This document shows positions 50,107-58,722 of a DNA stretch of 64,000 nt, in pieces (the first letter of the stretch is position 1; each line of letters opens with the position of its first letter). The DNA is taken from contig NZ_CP113432.1 of NCBI RefSeq assembly GCF_026686735.1, positions 4,639,001-4,703,000 on the forward strand, read 5' to 3'. The position numbers and the translations under genes were made by a program. This stretch comes from Pseudomonas triclosanedens. Lineage in GTDB: Bacteria > Pseudomonadota > Gammaproteobacteria > Pseudomonadales > Pseudomonadaceae. The notes below the pieces were generated by a model. The model did no database searches. It worked only from the letters and a program-made list of their open reading frames with translations, and was not told where the DNA came from.

Positions 50107-51252
50107 ATGCGCAAGACAGCACTGCTCAGTGCCATCACCACCGCCCTGCTGGCCAGTGCCAGCGTGCAGGCCGCCGAGGCTCTGAAAGAGGTCGGCAAAG
50201 GCGAAGGCCGCCTGGATATCATCGCCTGGCCCGGCTACATCGAACGCGGCCAGTCCGACAAGAACTACGACTGGGTCACCCAGTTCGAGAAGGACACCGG
50301 CTGCCAGGTCAACGTAAAGACTGCCGCCACCTCCGACGAGATGGTCAGCCTGATGGCCAAGGGCGGCTATGACCTGGTCACCGCTTCGGGTGACGCGTCC
50401 CTGCGCCTGATCTACGGCAAGCGCGTGCAGCCCATCGATCCGTCGCTGATCCCGAACTGGAAGAACATCGACCCGCGCCTGAAGGATGCCGCCTGGTACG
50501 TGGTCAACGGCAAGACTTACGGCGCGCCGTACCAGTGGGGCCCGAACCTGCTGATGTACAACACCAAGGTCTTCCCCACCGCGCCGGATAGCTGGAAAGT
50601 GGTGTTCGATGCGCAGAACCTGCCCGACGGCAAGCCGAACAAGGGCCGCGTGCAGGCCTACGACGGCCCGATCTACGTCGCCGATGCGGCGCTGTACCTG
50701 AAGGCCACCCAGCCGGAACTGGGCATCACCGACCCCTACCAGCTCGACGAGAAGCAGTACGCCGCCGTGGTCGAACTGCTGCGCAAGCAGCATGACCTGA
50801 TCCACCGCTACTGGCACGACACCACCGTGCAGATGAGCGACTTCAAGAACGAAGGGGTGGCCGCTTCCAGCGCCTGGCCTTACCAGGCCAACGCCCTGAA
50901 GGCCGAAGGTCAGCCAATCGCCACCGTCTTCCCAAAGGAAGGCGTCACCGGCTGGGCCGACACCACCATGCTGCACGCCGAAGCCCAGCACCCGAGCTGC
51001 GCCTACAAGTGGCTGAACTGGTCGCTGGAGCCCAAGGTGCAGGGCGACGTCGCCGCCTGGTTCGGCTCGGTGCCGGCCGTACCCGAAGGCTGCAAGGCCA
51101 GCGCCCTGCTGGGTGGCGAGGGCTGCGCCACCAACGGCTACAACCAGTTCGACAAGATCGCGTTCTGGAAGACCCCGGTGGCCGAGGGCGGCAAGTTCGT
51201 CCCGTACAGCCGCTGGACCCAGGACTATATCGGGATCATGGGCGGCCGCTAA
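50107..51252 (+). CDS. ydcS: Polyamine-type ABC transporter substrate-binding protein YdcS
   Basis: Periplasmic binding protein of 381 aa (Sec signal MRKTALLSAITTALLASASV, cleaved near AEA). It is very close to E. coli YdcS along its length, for example EGRLDIIAWPGYIERGQSDK, CQVNVKTAATSDEMVSLMAK and the end RWTQDYIGIMGGR. This group belongs to the PotD/PotF spermidine/putrescine-binding family. GAGGGAGA precedes ATG 50107. First gene of the transporter set; a strong hairpin separates it from the ATPase gene. Confidence 0.92.
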   Translation: MRKTALLSAITTALLASASVQAAEALKEVGKGEGRLDIIAWPGYIERGQSDKNYDWVTQFEKDTGCQVNVKTAATSDEMVSLMAKGGYDLVTASGDASLRLIYGKRVQPIDPSLIPNWKNIDPRLKDAAWYVVNGKTYGAPYQWGPNLLMYNTKVFPTAPDSWKVVFDAQNLPDGKPNKGRVQAYDGPIYVADAALYLKATQPELGITDPYQLDEKQYAAVVELLRKQHDLIHRYWHDTTVQMSDFKNEGVAASSAWPYQANALKAEGQPIATVFPKEGVTGWADTTMLHAEAQHPSCAYKWLNWSLEPKVQGDVAAWFGSVPAVPEGCKASALLGGEGCATNGYNQFDKIAFWKTPVAEGGKFVPYSRWTQDYIGIMGGR

Positions 51253-51292
51253 ACGCCAACAGGTAGCTACTGCGCGGCCCTGATCCGCGCCC

Positions 51293-51332
51293 GGGCAGCG
51301 CTCGAAACCGTCACGGTTCCCGAGCGCCGCCC
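51293..51332 (+). other. Intercistronic hairpin between ydcS and ydcT
   Basis: GGGCAGCGCTCG/CGAGCGCCGCCC (11 of 12 pairs) encloses a second stem AACCG/CGGTT with a TCA loop. It is placed where many ABC operons carry a structure giving higher expression of the binding protein than of the membrane parts. Confidence 0.6.
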
Positions 51333-51442
51333 GCGACGCTGCCTGTACGGCCGTTGCCTCTTCTCCGTACCGATTCACCCGTATTTCAGATTTACGGGCA
51401 GGGTTCTGCTACGCCTGATTCCTGCCCCTTGGAGCGTGCACC

Positions 51443-52471
51443 ATGACCACCCCCGCTGTTCAATTCACCCAGGTCTCCCGCCAGTTCGGCGAGGTGAAGG
51501 CCGTTGACCGGGTGTCCATCGACATCAAGGACGGCGAATTCTTCTCCATGCTCGGCCCGTCGGGTTCGGGCAAGACCACCTGCCTGCGTCTGATCGCCGG
51601 CTTCGAGCAACCCACCGCAGGCTCCATCCGCATTCATGGCGAGGAGGCCGCCGGCCTTCCGCCCTACCAGCGCGACGTCAACACGGTGTTCCAGGACTAC
51701 GCGCTGTTCCCGCACATGAGCGTGCTGGAGAACGTCGCCTACGGCCTGAAAGTGAAGGGCATCGGCAAGAGCGAGCGCCTCAAGCGCGCCGAAGAAGCGC
51801 TGAGCATGGTCGCCCTGGGCGGCTACGGCACCCGCAAGCCGGTGCAGCTCTCCGGCGGCCAGCGCCAGCGCGTGGCCCTGGCCCGCGCCCTGGTGAATCG
51901 CCCGCGCGTGCTGCTGCTGGACGAACCCCTCGGCGCACTCGACCTGAAGCTGCGCGAGCAGATGCAGAGCGAGCTGAAGAAGCTGCAGCGCCAACTGGGC
52001 ATCACCTTCATCTTCGTCACCCACGACCAGAGCGAAGCACTGTCCATGTCCGACCGCGTGGCGGTGTTCAACAAAGGCCGCATCGAACAGGTGGATACCC
52101 CGCGCAACCTGTACATGAAGCCGGCGACCCCGTTCGTAGCGGAGTTCGTCGGCACCTCCAACGTACTGCGCGGCGACATCGCCCAGTCCCTCACCGGCAA
52201 CGCCCAGCCGTTCTCCATTCGCCCGGAACACATCCGCTTCGCCCAGGGTGAGCGCGGCGCGTCGGACGTGGAAATCAGCGGCCTGCTGCACGACATCCAG
52301 TACCAGGGTTCGGCAACCCGCTACGAGATCCGCCTCGACAACGGCCAGAACCTCTGCCTCAGCCAGGCCAACAGCCAGTGGGCCGACACCGACCTAGCCC
52401 ACCAGCCGGGCCAGCGCGTGACCGCTCGCTGGGCGCGCGAGGCGATGGTGGTGCTGAACGAGGGCGCGTGA
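51443..52471 (+). CDS. ydcT: ABC transporter ATP-binding protein YdcT (PotA-like)
   Basis: ATPase subunit of 342 aa. Walker A GPSGSGKTTCLRLIAGF, Q-loop NTVFQDYALFPHMS, signature LSGGQRQRVALARALVNRP, Walker B LLLDEPLGALDLKLR and the H-loop IFVTHDQSEA are all complete; a C-terminal TOBE-like domain follows (about 270-340). ATG 51443 has GGAG upstream. ydcU begins 1 bp after its stop codon, so the two are tightly coupled. Confidence 0.94.
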   Translation: MTTPAVQFTQVSRQFGEVKAVDRVSIDIKDGEFFSMLGPSGSGKTTCLRLIAGFEQPTAGSIRIHGEEAAGLPPYQRDVNTVFQDYALFPHMSVLENVAYGLKVKGIGKSERLKRAEEALSMVALGGYGTRKPVQLSGGQRQRVALARALVNRPRVLLLDEPLGALDLKLREQMQSELKKLQRQLGITFIFVTHDQSEALSMSDRVAVFNKGRIEQVDTPRNLYMKPATPFVAEFVGTSNVLRGDIAQSLTGNAQPFSIRPEHIRFAQGERGASDVEISGLLHDIQYQGSATRYEIRLDNGQNLCLSQANSQWADTDLAHQPGQRVTARWAREAMVVLNEGA

Positions 52472-52472
52472 C

Positions 52473-53423
52473 ATGGAACTGACGATGAACGCGCCGGTGC
52501 CCGCGGCCAGCAATGGCCCGCTGCGCCGCCTGTCCAACCTGCTCTACCGCAAGCCGACGCTGTACCTCTCGCTGCTGCTGATTCCGCCGCTGCTGTGGTT
52601 CGGCGCCATCTATCTCGGCTCGCTGCTGACGCTGCTGTGGCAGGGTTTCTACACCTTCGACGATTTCACCATGACGGTGACGCCGGACCTGACCTGGGCA
52701 AACTTCGGCTCGCTGCTGAGTGGTTCCAACTTCGACATCATCCAGCGCACCGTGCTGATGGCGGTCGCGGTGTCCATCGCCAGCGGTGCGGTGGCCTTCC
52801 CCATCGCCTACTACATGGCGCGCTACACCACCGGCAAGACCAAGGCGTTCTTCTACATCGCCGTGATGATGCCGATGTGGGCCAGCTACATCGTCAAGGC
52901 CTACGCCTGGACCCTGCTGCTGGCCAAGGGCGGCGTGGCGATGTGGTTCGTCCAGCACCTGGGCCTGGAGCCCGTGCTGAACCTGCTGCTGGGCATTCCG
53001 GGCGTGGGTGGCAACACTCTGTCCACCTCCAGCTTCGGGCGCTTCCTGGTGTTCGTCTACATCTGGCTGCCGTTCATGATCCTGCCGATCCAGGCATCGC
53101 TGGAACGCCTGCCGCCGTCGCTGCTGCAAGCCTCGGCCGACCTCGGCGCGCACCCGCGCCAGACGTTCATGCAGGTGATCCTGCCGCTGTCGATCCCCGG
53201 CATCGCGGCAGGCTCGATCTTCACCTTCAGCCTGACTCTGGGCGACTTCATCGTGCCGCAACTGGTAGGCCCGCCGGGCTACTTCATCGGCAGCATGGTC
53301 TACGCCCAGCAGGGCGCGATCGGCAACATGCCGATGGCCGCCGCCTTCACCCTGGTGCCCATCGTGCTGATCGCCGTGTACCTGTCCATCGTCAAACGCC
53401 TGGGGGCCTTCGATGCACTCTGA
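52473..53423 (+). CDS. ydcU: ABC transporter permease YdcU (PotB-like)
   Basis: Inner-membrane permease of 316 aa with about six helices ([40 protein letters not shown]). The EAA-like coupling loop is [23 protein letters not shown] 52473 was chosen right after the ydcT stop; an in-frame ATG at 52485 is an alternative. Its 3' end overlaps ydcV by 11 bp. Confidence 0.93.
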   Translation: MELTMNAPVPAASNGPLRRLSNLLYRKPTLYLSLLLIPPLLWFGAIYLGSLLTLLWQGFYTFDDFTMTVTPDLTWANFGSLLSGSNFDIIQRTVLMAVAVSIASGAVAFPIAYYMARYTTGKTKAFFYIAVMMPMWASYIVKAYAWTLLLAKGGVAMWFVQHLGLEPVLNLLLGIPGVGGNTLSTSSFGRFLVFVYIWLPFMILPIQASLERLPPSLLQASADLGAHPRQTFMQVILPLSIPGIAAGSIFTFSLTLGDFIVPQLVGPPGYFIGSMVYAQQGAIGNMPMAAAFTLVPIVLIAVYLSIVKRLGAFDAL

Positions 53424-54219
53424 GAAAGCTTCTTTCGGCCTGAAAGCGGCCGCCTGGGGCGGGCTGGTGTTCCTGCACTTCCCGATCCTGATCATCTTCA
53501 TGTACGCCTTCAACACCGAAGACGCCGCGTTCAGCTTCCCGCCCAAGGGCTTCACGCTGCACTGGTTCAGCGTCGCCTTCGCCCGCCAGGACGTGCTCGA
53601 AGCCATCGAACTGTCGGTGAAGGTCGCCAGCATCGCCACCGTGATCGCCATGCTGCTGGGCACCCTGGCCGCGGCCGCGCTGTATCGCCGCGACTTCTTC
53701 GGCAAGGAAGGCATCTCGCTGATGCTGATCCTGCCGATCGCCCTGCCCGGCATTATCACCGGCATCGCGCTGCTGTCCGCGTTCAAGACCCTGGGCATCG
53801 AGCCGGGCATGATGACCATCGTCATCGGCCACGCCACCTTCTGCGTGGTGATCGTCTACAACAACGTCATCGCGCGCTTCCGCCGCACCTCGCACAGCCT
53901 TGTCGAAGCCTCGATGGACCTGGGCGCCGACGGCTGGCAGACCTTCCGCTACGTGATCCTGCCGAACCTCGGTTCGGCGCTGCTGGCGGGCGGCATGCTG
54001 GCGTTCGCGCTGTCGTTCGACGAGATCATCGTCACCACTTTCACCGCCGGCCACGAACGCACCCTGCCGATCTGGCTGCTCAACCAGCTGGGCCGTCCGC
54101 GCGACGTTCCGGTGACCAACGTGGTCGCCATGCTGGTGATGATCGTGACCATGCTGCCGATCCTCGGCGCCTACTACCTGACCAAGGGTGGCGAAGGCGT
54201 GGCGGGCAGCGGCAAGTAA
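53413..54219 (+). CDS. ydcV: ABC transporter permease YdcV (PotC-like)
   Basis: Second permease of the transporter, 268 aa. Helices include [20 protein letters not shown] and [20 protein letters not shown]; the EAA loop reads [20 protein letters not shown]. It pairs with YdcU to form the channel and overlaps it by 11 bp. The dehydrogenase gene patD follows 104 bp downstream behind a weak GCCGGC hairpin at 54242-54259. Confidence 0.93.
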   Translation: MHSEKASFGLKAAAWGGLVFLHFPILIIFMYAFNTEDAAFSFPPKGFTLHWFSVAFARQDVLEAIELSVKVASIATVIAMLLGTLAAAALYRRDFFGKEGISLMLILPIALPGIITGIALLSAFKTLGIEPGMMTIVIGHATFCVVIVYNNVIARFRRTSHSLVEASMDLGADGWQTFRYVILPNLGSALLAGGMLAFALSFDEIIVTTFTAGHERTLPIWLLNQLGRPRDVPVTNVVAMLVMIVTMLPILGAYYLTKGGEGVAGSGK

Positions 54220-54323
54220 GGCAACCGAACCCCTCAGGCCCGCCGGCCCACTCGCCGGCAGGCCCCTAAAAAGAAAGAACCGAAACGAATTTGCACCACG
54301 CTCCTGAACTAGAGGACCACACC

Positions 54324-55748
54324 ATGCAAACCAAACTGCTGATCAACGGCCAACTGGTCGCTGGCGAAGGCGAAAAACTCGCCGTCCTGAATCCCTCCCT
54401 GGGCTCCACTCTGGTAGAGATCGCCGAAGCCACTCCGGCCCAGGTCGATGCCGCCGTGCTGGCCGCCGATGCCGCCTTCGAAAGCTGGTCGCAGACCGCG
54501 CCGAAAGACCGCTCCCTGCTCCTGCTGCAACTGGCCGACGCCATCGACGCCAACGCCGAGGAACTGGCCCGCCTGGAGTCCAACAACTGCGGCAAGCCTT
54601 ACTCCGCCGCACTGAACGACGAACTGCCGGCCGTGGCCGACGTGTTCCGCTTCTTCGCCGGTGCCTGCCGCGTGATGCAAGGTTCCGCCGCTGGCGAATA
54701 CCTGCCGGGCCACACCTCGATGATCCGCCGCGACCCGGTGGGCGTGGTCGCCTCCATCGCACCCTGGAACTACCCGCTGATGATGGTGGCGTGGAAACTC
54801 GGCCCGGCCCTGGCCGCCGGCAACACCGTGGTGCTCAAGCCCTCCGAGCAGACTCCGCTGACCGCCCTGCGCCTGGCCGAGCTGATGGCTGAAATCTTCC
54901 CCGCCGGCGTGGTCAACCTGGTGTTCGGCCGTGGCCCGAGCGTCGGCGAGCCGCTGACCACCCACCCGAAAGTGCGCATGGTCTCGCTGACCGGCTCGGT
55001 CGCCACCGGCAGCCGCATCATCGCCGGTACCGCCGACACCGTTAAGCGCATGCACATGGAACTGGGCGGCAAGGCCCCGGTGCTGATCTTCGACGACGCC
55101 GACATCGACGCCGCCGTGGAAGGCATCCGCACCTTCGGCTTCTACAACGCCGGGCAAGACTGCACCGCCGCCTGCCGCATCTATGCACAGAAGGGCATCT
55201 ACGCCAAGTTCGTGCAGAAGCTCGGCGAAGCGGTGGCCAGCATCCAGTACGGCGAGCAGGACGACCCCAACACCGAGCTGGGCCCGGTCATCACCGAGCA
55301 GCATCTGGAGCGCGTCATCGGCTTCGTCGAGCGTGCCCGCCAGGTGCCGCACATCGAAGTGGTCACCGGCGGCAAGCGTGCCGACCGTCCGGGCTTCTTC
55401 TTCGAGCCGACCGTACTCGCCGGCGCCCGCCAGGACGACGAAGTGGTCCGTCGCGAAATCTTCGGCCCGGTGGTTTCGGTCACCGAGTTCGAGGACGAAG
55501 CACAGGCACTGGCCTGGGCCAACGACTCCGACTACGGCCTGGCCTCCTCGGTGTGGACCAGCGACATCGGCCGCGCCCATCGCCTGTCGGCCCGCCTGCA
55601 GTACGGCTGCACCTGGGTCAACACGCACTTCATGCTGACCACCGAGATGCCCCACGGTGGCATGAAGCTGTCGGGCTACGGCAAGGACATGTCCATGTAT
55701 GGCCTGGAAGACTACACAGCGATCCGCCACGTAATGATCAAACACTGA
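54324..55748 (+). CDS. patD: 4-aminobutyraldehyde dehydrogenase PatD
   Basis: Aldehyde dehydrogenase of 474 aa, the same length as E. coli PatD, which oxidises 4-aminobutyraldehyde (from putrescine or spermidine breakdown) to GABA with NAD+. Motifs: [28 protein letters not shown] with the catalytic Glu, and [17 protein letters not shown] with the catalytic Cys. ATG 54324 follows GAGG by eight bases. The order ydcSTUV-patD is that of E. coli. SpdH, encoded next, produces its substrate. Confidence 0.92.
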   Translation: MQTKLLINGQLVAGEGEKLAVLNPSLGSTLVEIAEATPAQVDAAVLAADAAFESWSQTAPKDRSLLLLQLADAIDANAEELARLESNNCGKPYSAALNDELPAVADVFRFFAGACRVMQGSAAGEYLPGHTSMIRRDPVGVVASIAPWNYPLMMVAWKLGPALAAGNTVVLKPSEQTPLTALRLAELMAEIFPAGVVNLVFGRGPSVGEPLTTHPKVRMVSLTGSVATGSRIIAGTADTVKRMHMELGGKAPVLIFDDADIDAAVEGIRTFGFYNAGQDCTAACRIYAQKGIYAKFVQKLGEAVASIQYGEQDDPNTELGPVITEQHLERVIGFVERARQVPHIEVVTGGKRADRPGFFFEPTVLAGARQDDEVVRREIFGPVVSVTEFEDEAQALAWANDSDYGLASSVWTSDIGRAHRLSARLQYGCTWVNTHFMLTTEMPHGGMKLSGYGKDMSMYGLEDYTAIRHVMIKH

Positions 55749-56091
55749 TTGGGAGTAAGGCCTGCTGCGCGTCGGCGGAGCTGCGTTGAAACGTAGCGCA
55801 GCGAAGTAACAGCCAACGGCTGGCCCGCAGGGCGAGCGAAGCGAGTCAAACGGGGACGGGCCCAGTCATTTACAGCTCGTAAACTCCTGGGCCCGCCCCC
55901 GTTTCCGCCTCGTCCTGCTCTAGCTCGCGCGGTCGTTGGCTCCTCGCAACATCGTAAAGATCCAAATCTTCAAAACGGCGCCCCGCTCGACCGGGACCGC
56001 CGCGCGGCCACGAATGCCGCAAACCCTTCCGGATGGAAGGGAAAAACCACGACAGCCCATGCCCCGGGCCATCACCTTGCAAGGACACCCC
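55749..56091. other. 343-bp intergenic region before spdH
   Basis: No gene is supported here. It contains a GCCCGCAGGGCGAGCGAAGC stretch typical of pseudomonad intergenic repeats, the long hairpin listed separately, and the spdH leader with AAGGA before its ATG. Confidence 0.5.
55848..55904. repeat. 57-bp near-perfect inverted repeat
   Basis: Outer arms AAACGGGGACGGGCCCAG (55848-55865) and CTGGGCCCGCCCCCGTTT (55887-55904) pair at 17 of 18 positions; inner arms TTTAC (55869-55873) and GTAAA (55879-55883) extend the stem. Lies between patD and spdH; it may terminate patD transcription or be an interspersed element. Confidence 0.8.
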
Positions 56092-57954
56092 ATGACCATC
56101 ACCCGCCGCGACTTCCTCAACGGCGTAGCCCTCACCATCGGCGCCGGTCTTACCCCGCTGCAACTGCTCCAGGCCGCACCTTCCGGCCGCTACTACCCGC
56201 CAGCCCTCACCGGCATGCGCGGCAGCCATCCCGGCGCGTTCGAGGTCGCGCACCAGATGGGCTGGGAGAAGAAGGTGTTCGACACCGATGGCCTGAAGAT
56301 CGAGGAGCAGTACGACCTGGTGGTGGTCGGCGGCGGCATCAGCGGCCTCTCCGCGGCCTGGTTCTACCGCCAGAAGCACCCCAACGCGCGTGTGCTGATC
56401 ATCGAGAACCACGACGACTTCGGCGGCCACGCCAAGCGCAACGAATTCCAGGTCGGCGGCCGGATGATCCTAGGCTACGGCGGCAGCGAAGCCTTCCAGT
56501 CGCCCAAGCACCTCTACAGCGACACCGTCAACGGCCTGCTCAAGCAGCTCAATGTCGACGTCGACCGCTTCGAAACCGCCTTCGACCGCGACTTCTATCC
56601 GAGCCTTGGCCTGTCGCGCGGCGTGTTCTTCGACAAGGCCGGCTTCGGCGAAGCCAAGATGGTCAGCGGCGACCCGACCCCGATGGTGGCCGACGACATC
56701 GCCCCGGAAAAACTCAATGCCCGTAGCTGGCGCGCCTTCATCGGCGACTTCCCGCTGCCCGAGGCCGACCGCCAGGCGCTGATCGACCTGCACGAGGCCC
56801 CCAGGGACTACCTCGCCGGCAAGACCCGCGAAGAGAAGGAAGCGTACCTGGCCAAGACCAGCTACCAGGACTTCCTGCGCAAGGACGTCGGCCTGAGCGA
56901 AGCGGCAACCCGCTACTTCCTCAGCCGTACCAACGACTTCTCCGCGCTGAGCATCGACGCCGTTTCGGCCGACTCCGCCTACTCCGTCGGCTTCCCCGGT
57001 TTCGCCGGCATGAACCTCTCGCCCATCAGCGAGGAAGCCAAGGCCGAGATGGAGGAGCCGTACATCTACCACTTCCCCGACGGCAACGCCTCGCTGGCCC
57101 GCCTGCTGGTGCGCGGCCTGATTCCCGGTGTGGCGCCGGGCAAGGACATGAACGACATCGTCCTGGCCACCTTCGACTACTCGAAACTCGACCAGCCGAA
57201 GAACGCCGTGCGCCTGCGCCTGAACAGCACCGCCGTAAGCGTGAAGAACCGCGACGGCGGCGTGGACGTCGGCTACAGCCGAGCCGGCCAGTTGCACCGC
57301 GTGCGCGGCAAGCACTGCGTGCTGGCCTGCTACAACATGATCATCCCCTACATCCTGCGCGACCTTTCCGCCGAGCAGAGCCACGCCCTGGCGCAGAACG
57401 TTAAGTTCCCGCTGGTGTACACCAAGGTGGTGATCCGCAACTGGCAGAGCTTCATGAAGCTGGGCGTACACGAAATCTACGCGCCGAACCAGCCTTACAG
57501 CCGCGTGAAGCTCGACTACCCGGTGGACATCGGCGGCTACAGCCACCCGCGCGACCCGAACCGGCCCATCGGCCTGCACATGGTCTACGTGCCCACCAGC
57601 CCCAACGCAGGCATGGATGCACGCACCCAGGCCCGCGTCGGCCGCGGCAAGCTCTACGCCATGAGCTTCGAGCAGATGGAAGGCATGATCCGCGACCAGT
57701 TGCAGGCCATGCTCGGCCCGGCGGGCTTCGACCACCAGAAGGACATCCAGGCGATCACCATCAACCGTTGGTCGCACGGCTATTCGTACTTCTCCAACAG
57801 CCTCTTCGATGATGAGGATGAGAGCGAAAAACTGATGAAGCTGGCCCGCGCCAGAGTCGGCAACGTCACCATCGCCAACTCCGACGCCGCCTGGGACGCC
57901 TATGCCCACGCGGCCATCGACGAAGCCTGGCGCGCGGTGGGCGAACTGTCCTGA
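56092..57954 (+). CDS. spdH: Spermidine dehydrogenase SpdH
   Basis: FAD-dependent amine dehydrogenase of 620 aa, the length of P. aeruginosa SpdH. It cleaves spermidine to 1,3-diaminopropane and 4-aminobutyraldehyde. A Tat signal is present (MTITRRDFLNGVALTIGAGL), so it is exported folded with cofactor. The FAD-binding motif is at about 75-95 (DLVVVGGGISGLSAAWFYRQ), followed by IIENHDDFGGHAKRNEFQVG. In family members a haem b is also bound; no CxxCH motif is seen, consistent with b-type haem. ATG 56092 was preferred to an upstream in-frame ATG at 55936. It follows patD. Confidence 0.9.
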   Translation: MTITRRDFLNGVALTIGAGLTPLQLLQAAPSGRYYPPALTGMRGSHPGAFEVAHQMGWEKKVFDTDGLKIEEQYDLVVVGGGISGLSAAWFYRQKHPNARVLIIENHDDFGGHAKRNEFQVGGRMILGYGGSEAFQSPKHLYSDTVNGLLKQLNVDVDRFETAFDRDFYPSLGLSRGVFFDKAGFGEAKMVSGDPTPMVADDIAPEKLNARSWRAFIGDFPLPEADRQALIDLHEAPRDYLAGKTREEKEAYLAKTSYQDFLRKDVGLSEAATRYFLSRTNDFSALSIDAVSADSAYSVGFPGFAGMNLSPISEEAKAEMEEPYIYHFPDGNASLARLLVRGLIPGVAPGKDMNDIVLATFDYSKLDQPKNAVRLRLNSTAVSVKNRDGGVDVGYSRAGQLHRVRGKHCVLACYNMIIPYILRDLSAEQSHALAQNVKFPLVYTKVVIRNWQSFMKLGVHEIYAPNQPYSRVKLDYPVDIGGYSHPRDPNRPIGLHMVYVPTSPNAGMDARTQARVGRGKLYAMSFEQMEGMIRDQLQAMLGPAGFDHQKDIQAITINRWSHGYSYFSNSLFDDEDESEKLMKLARARVGNVTIANSDAAWDAYAHAAIDEAWRAVGELS

Positions 57955-58040
57955 TGCACCCGGCGCCACGCCCCTGCGTGGCGCCGCCTGTAATGGCCAT
58001 CCGGCCGAAACCCGCGGGCACGCCCGCAACGGAGGCAAGC

Positions 58041-58517
58041 ATGCGTCACCTCGTCAGAGCGTTTTACCTGCTGTCGCTGTTCACCTTTGCCGGCCTTGTA
58101 CAGGCCGCAGAGTCGCCCAGACAGATAGTCGACGCCTACATGGCTGCGTGGAACGCCCACGACGCCGAGAAGGCCGCCAGCTACCTGGCCAAGGACGCGG
58201 AGTACTTCGACGTCACCGTCGGCACCCCGCAGAAAGGCCGTGAAGCCGCGCGCGACAATGTGATCAAGGTGTTCGTGGGGGCCGTGCCGGACCTCAAGTG
58301 GAAGATGAACGGCAAGCCGATCGTCGACAAGGACGGCATCGCCTTCCAGTGGACCTTCAGCGGCACCAACACCGGCGCCTGGGACGCCCAGACCCCGGCC
58401 ACCAACAAGCCGCTGTCGTTCGACGGCGTGAGCTACGTGAAGGTCAAGGACGGCAAGATCGTCTACCAGGGCGACTACTACGACGCCCTCGGCCTGCACA
58501 AACAGCTCGGCTGGTAA
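58041..58517 (+). CDS. Exported NTF2/SnoaL-like protein
   Basis: A 158-aa protein with a signal peptide (MRHLVRAFYLLSLFTFAGLV, cleavage near VQA-AE) and an NTF2-like (SnoaL) domain: ESPRQIVDAYMAAWNAHDAE, then FSGTNTGAWDAQTPATNKPL and a final GLHKQLGW. Such domains bind small molecules or catalyse cyclisations. GGAGG lies five bases before ATG 58041. It is 86 bp after spdH, same strand, and may serve the same periplasmic pathway, but this rests on position only. Confidence 0.78.
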   Translation: MRHLVRAFYLLSLFTFAGLVQAAESPRQIVDAYMAAWNAHDAEKAASYLAKDAEYFDVTVGTPQKGREAARDNVIKVFVGAVPDLKWKMNGKPIVDKDGIAFQWTFSGTNTGAWDAQTPATNKPLSFDGVSYVKVKDGKIVYQGDYYDALGLHKQLGW

Positions 58518-58538
58518 GCGACATCCGGTAGCGCCTTT

Positions 58539-58617
58539 GTAGGATGGGTGGAGCACAGCGATACCCATGCTGTGTATGCAAGGAGCGATGGGTATCGCTG
58601 CGCTCCACCCATCCTAC
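58539..58617. repeat. Family-B interspersed inverted repeat pair
   Basis: Arms at 58539-58568 (GTAGGATGGGTGGAGCACAG) and 58588-58617 (ending CTCCACCCATCCTAC), 19 bp apart. Same element as 37794-37873. Confidence 0.9.
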
Positions 58618-58722
58618 GACCAGCGTCCTGCAAAACAGCCGCGCCTCTGGCACGACTGACATAAGAAGAAGACAAACCCTCGCCTACCCCTGCCCTCACC
58701 CGCCATTGCAGTGTGCCCAGCC

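Noticed and set aside
56470..58038. Open frame of 522 codons on the minus strand
   Set aside because: Antisense to spdH; lacks any domain and is Ala/Val/His-rich.
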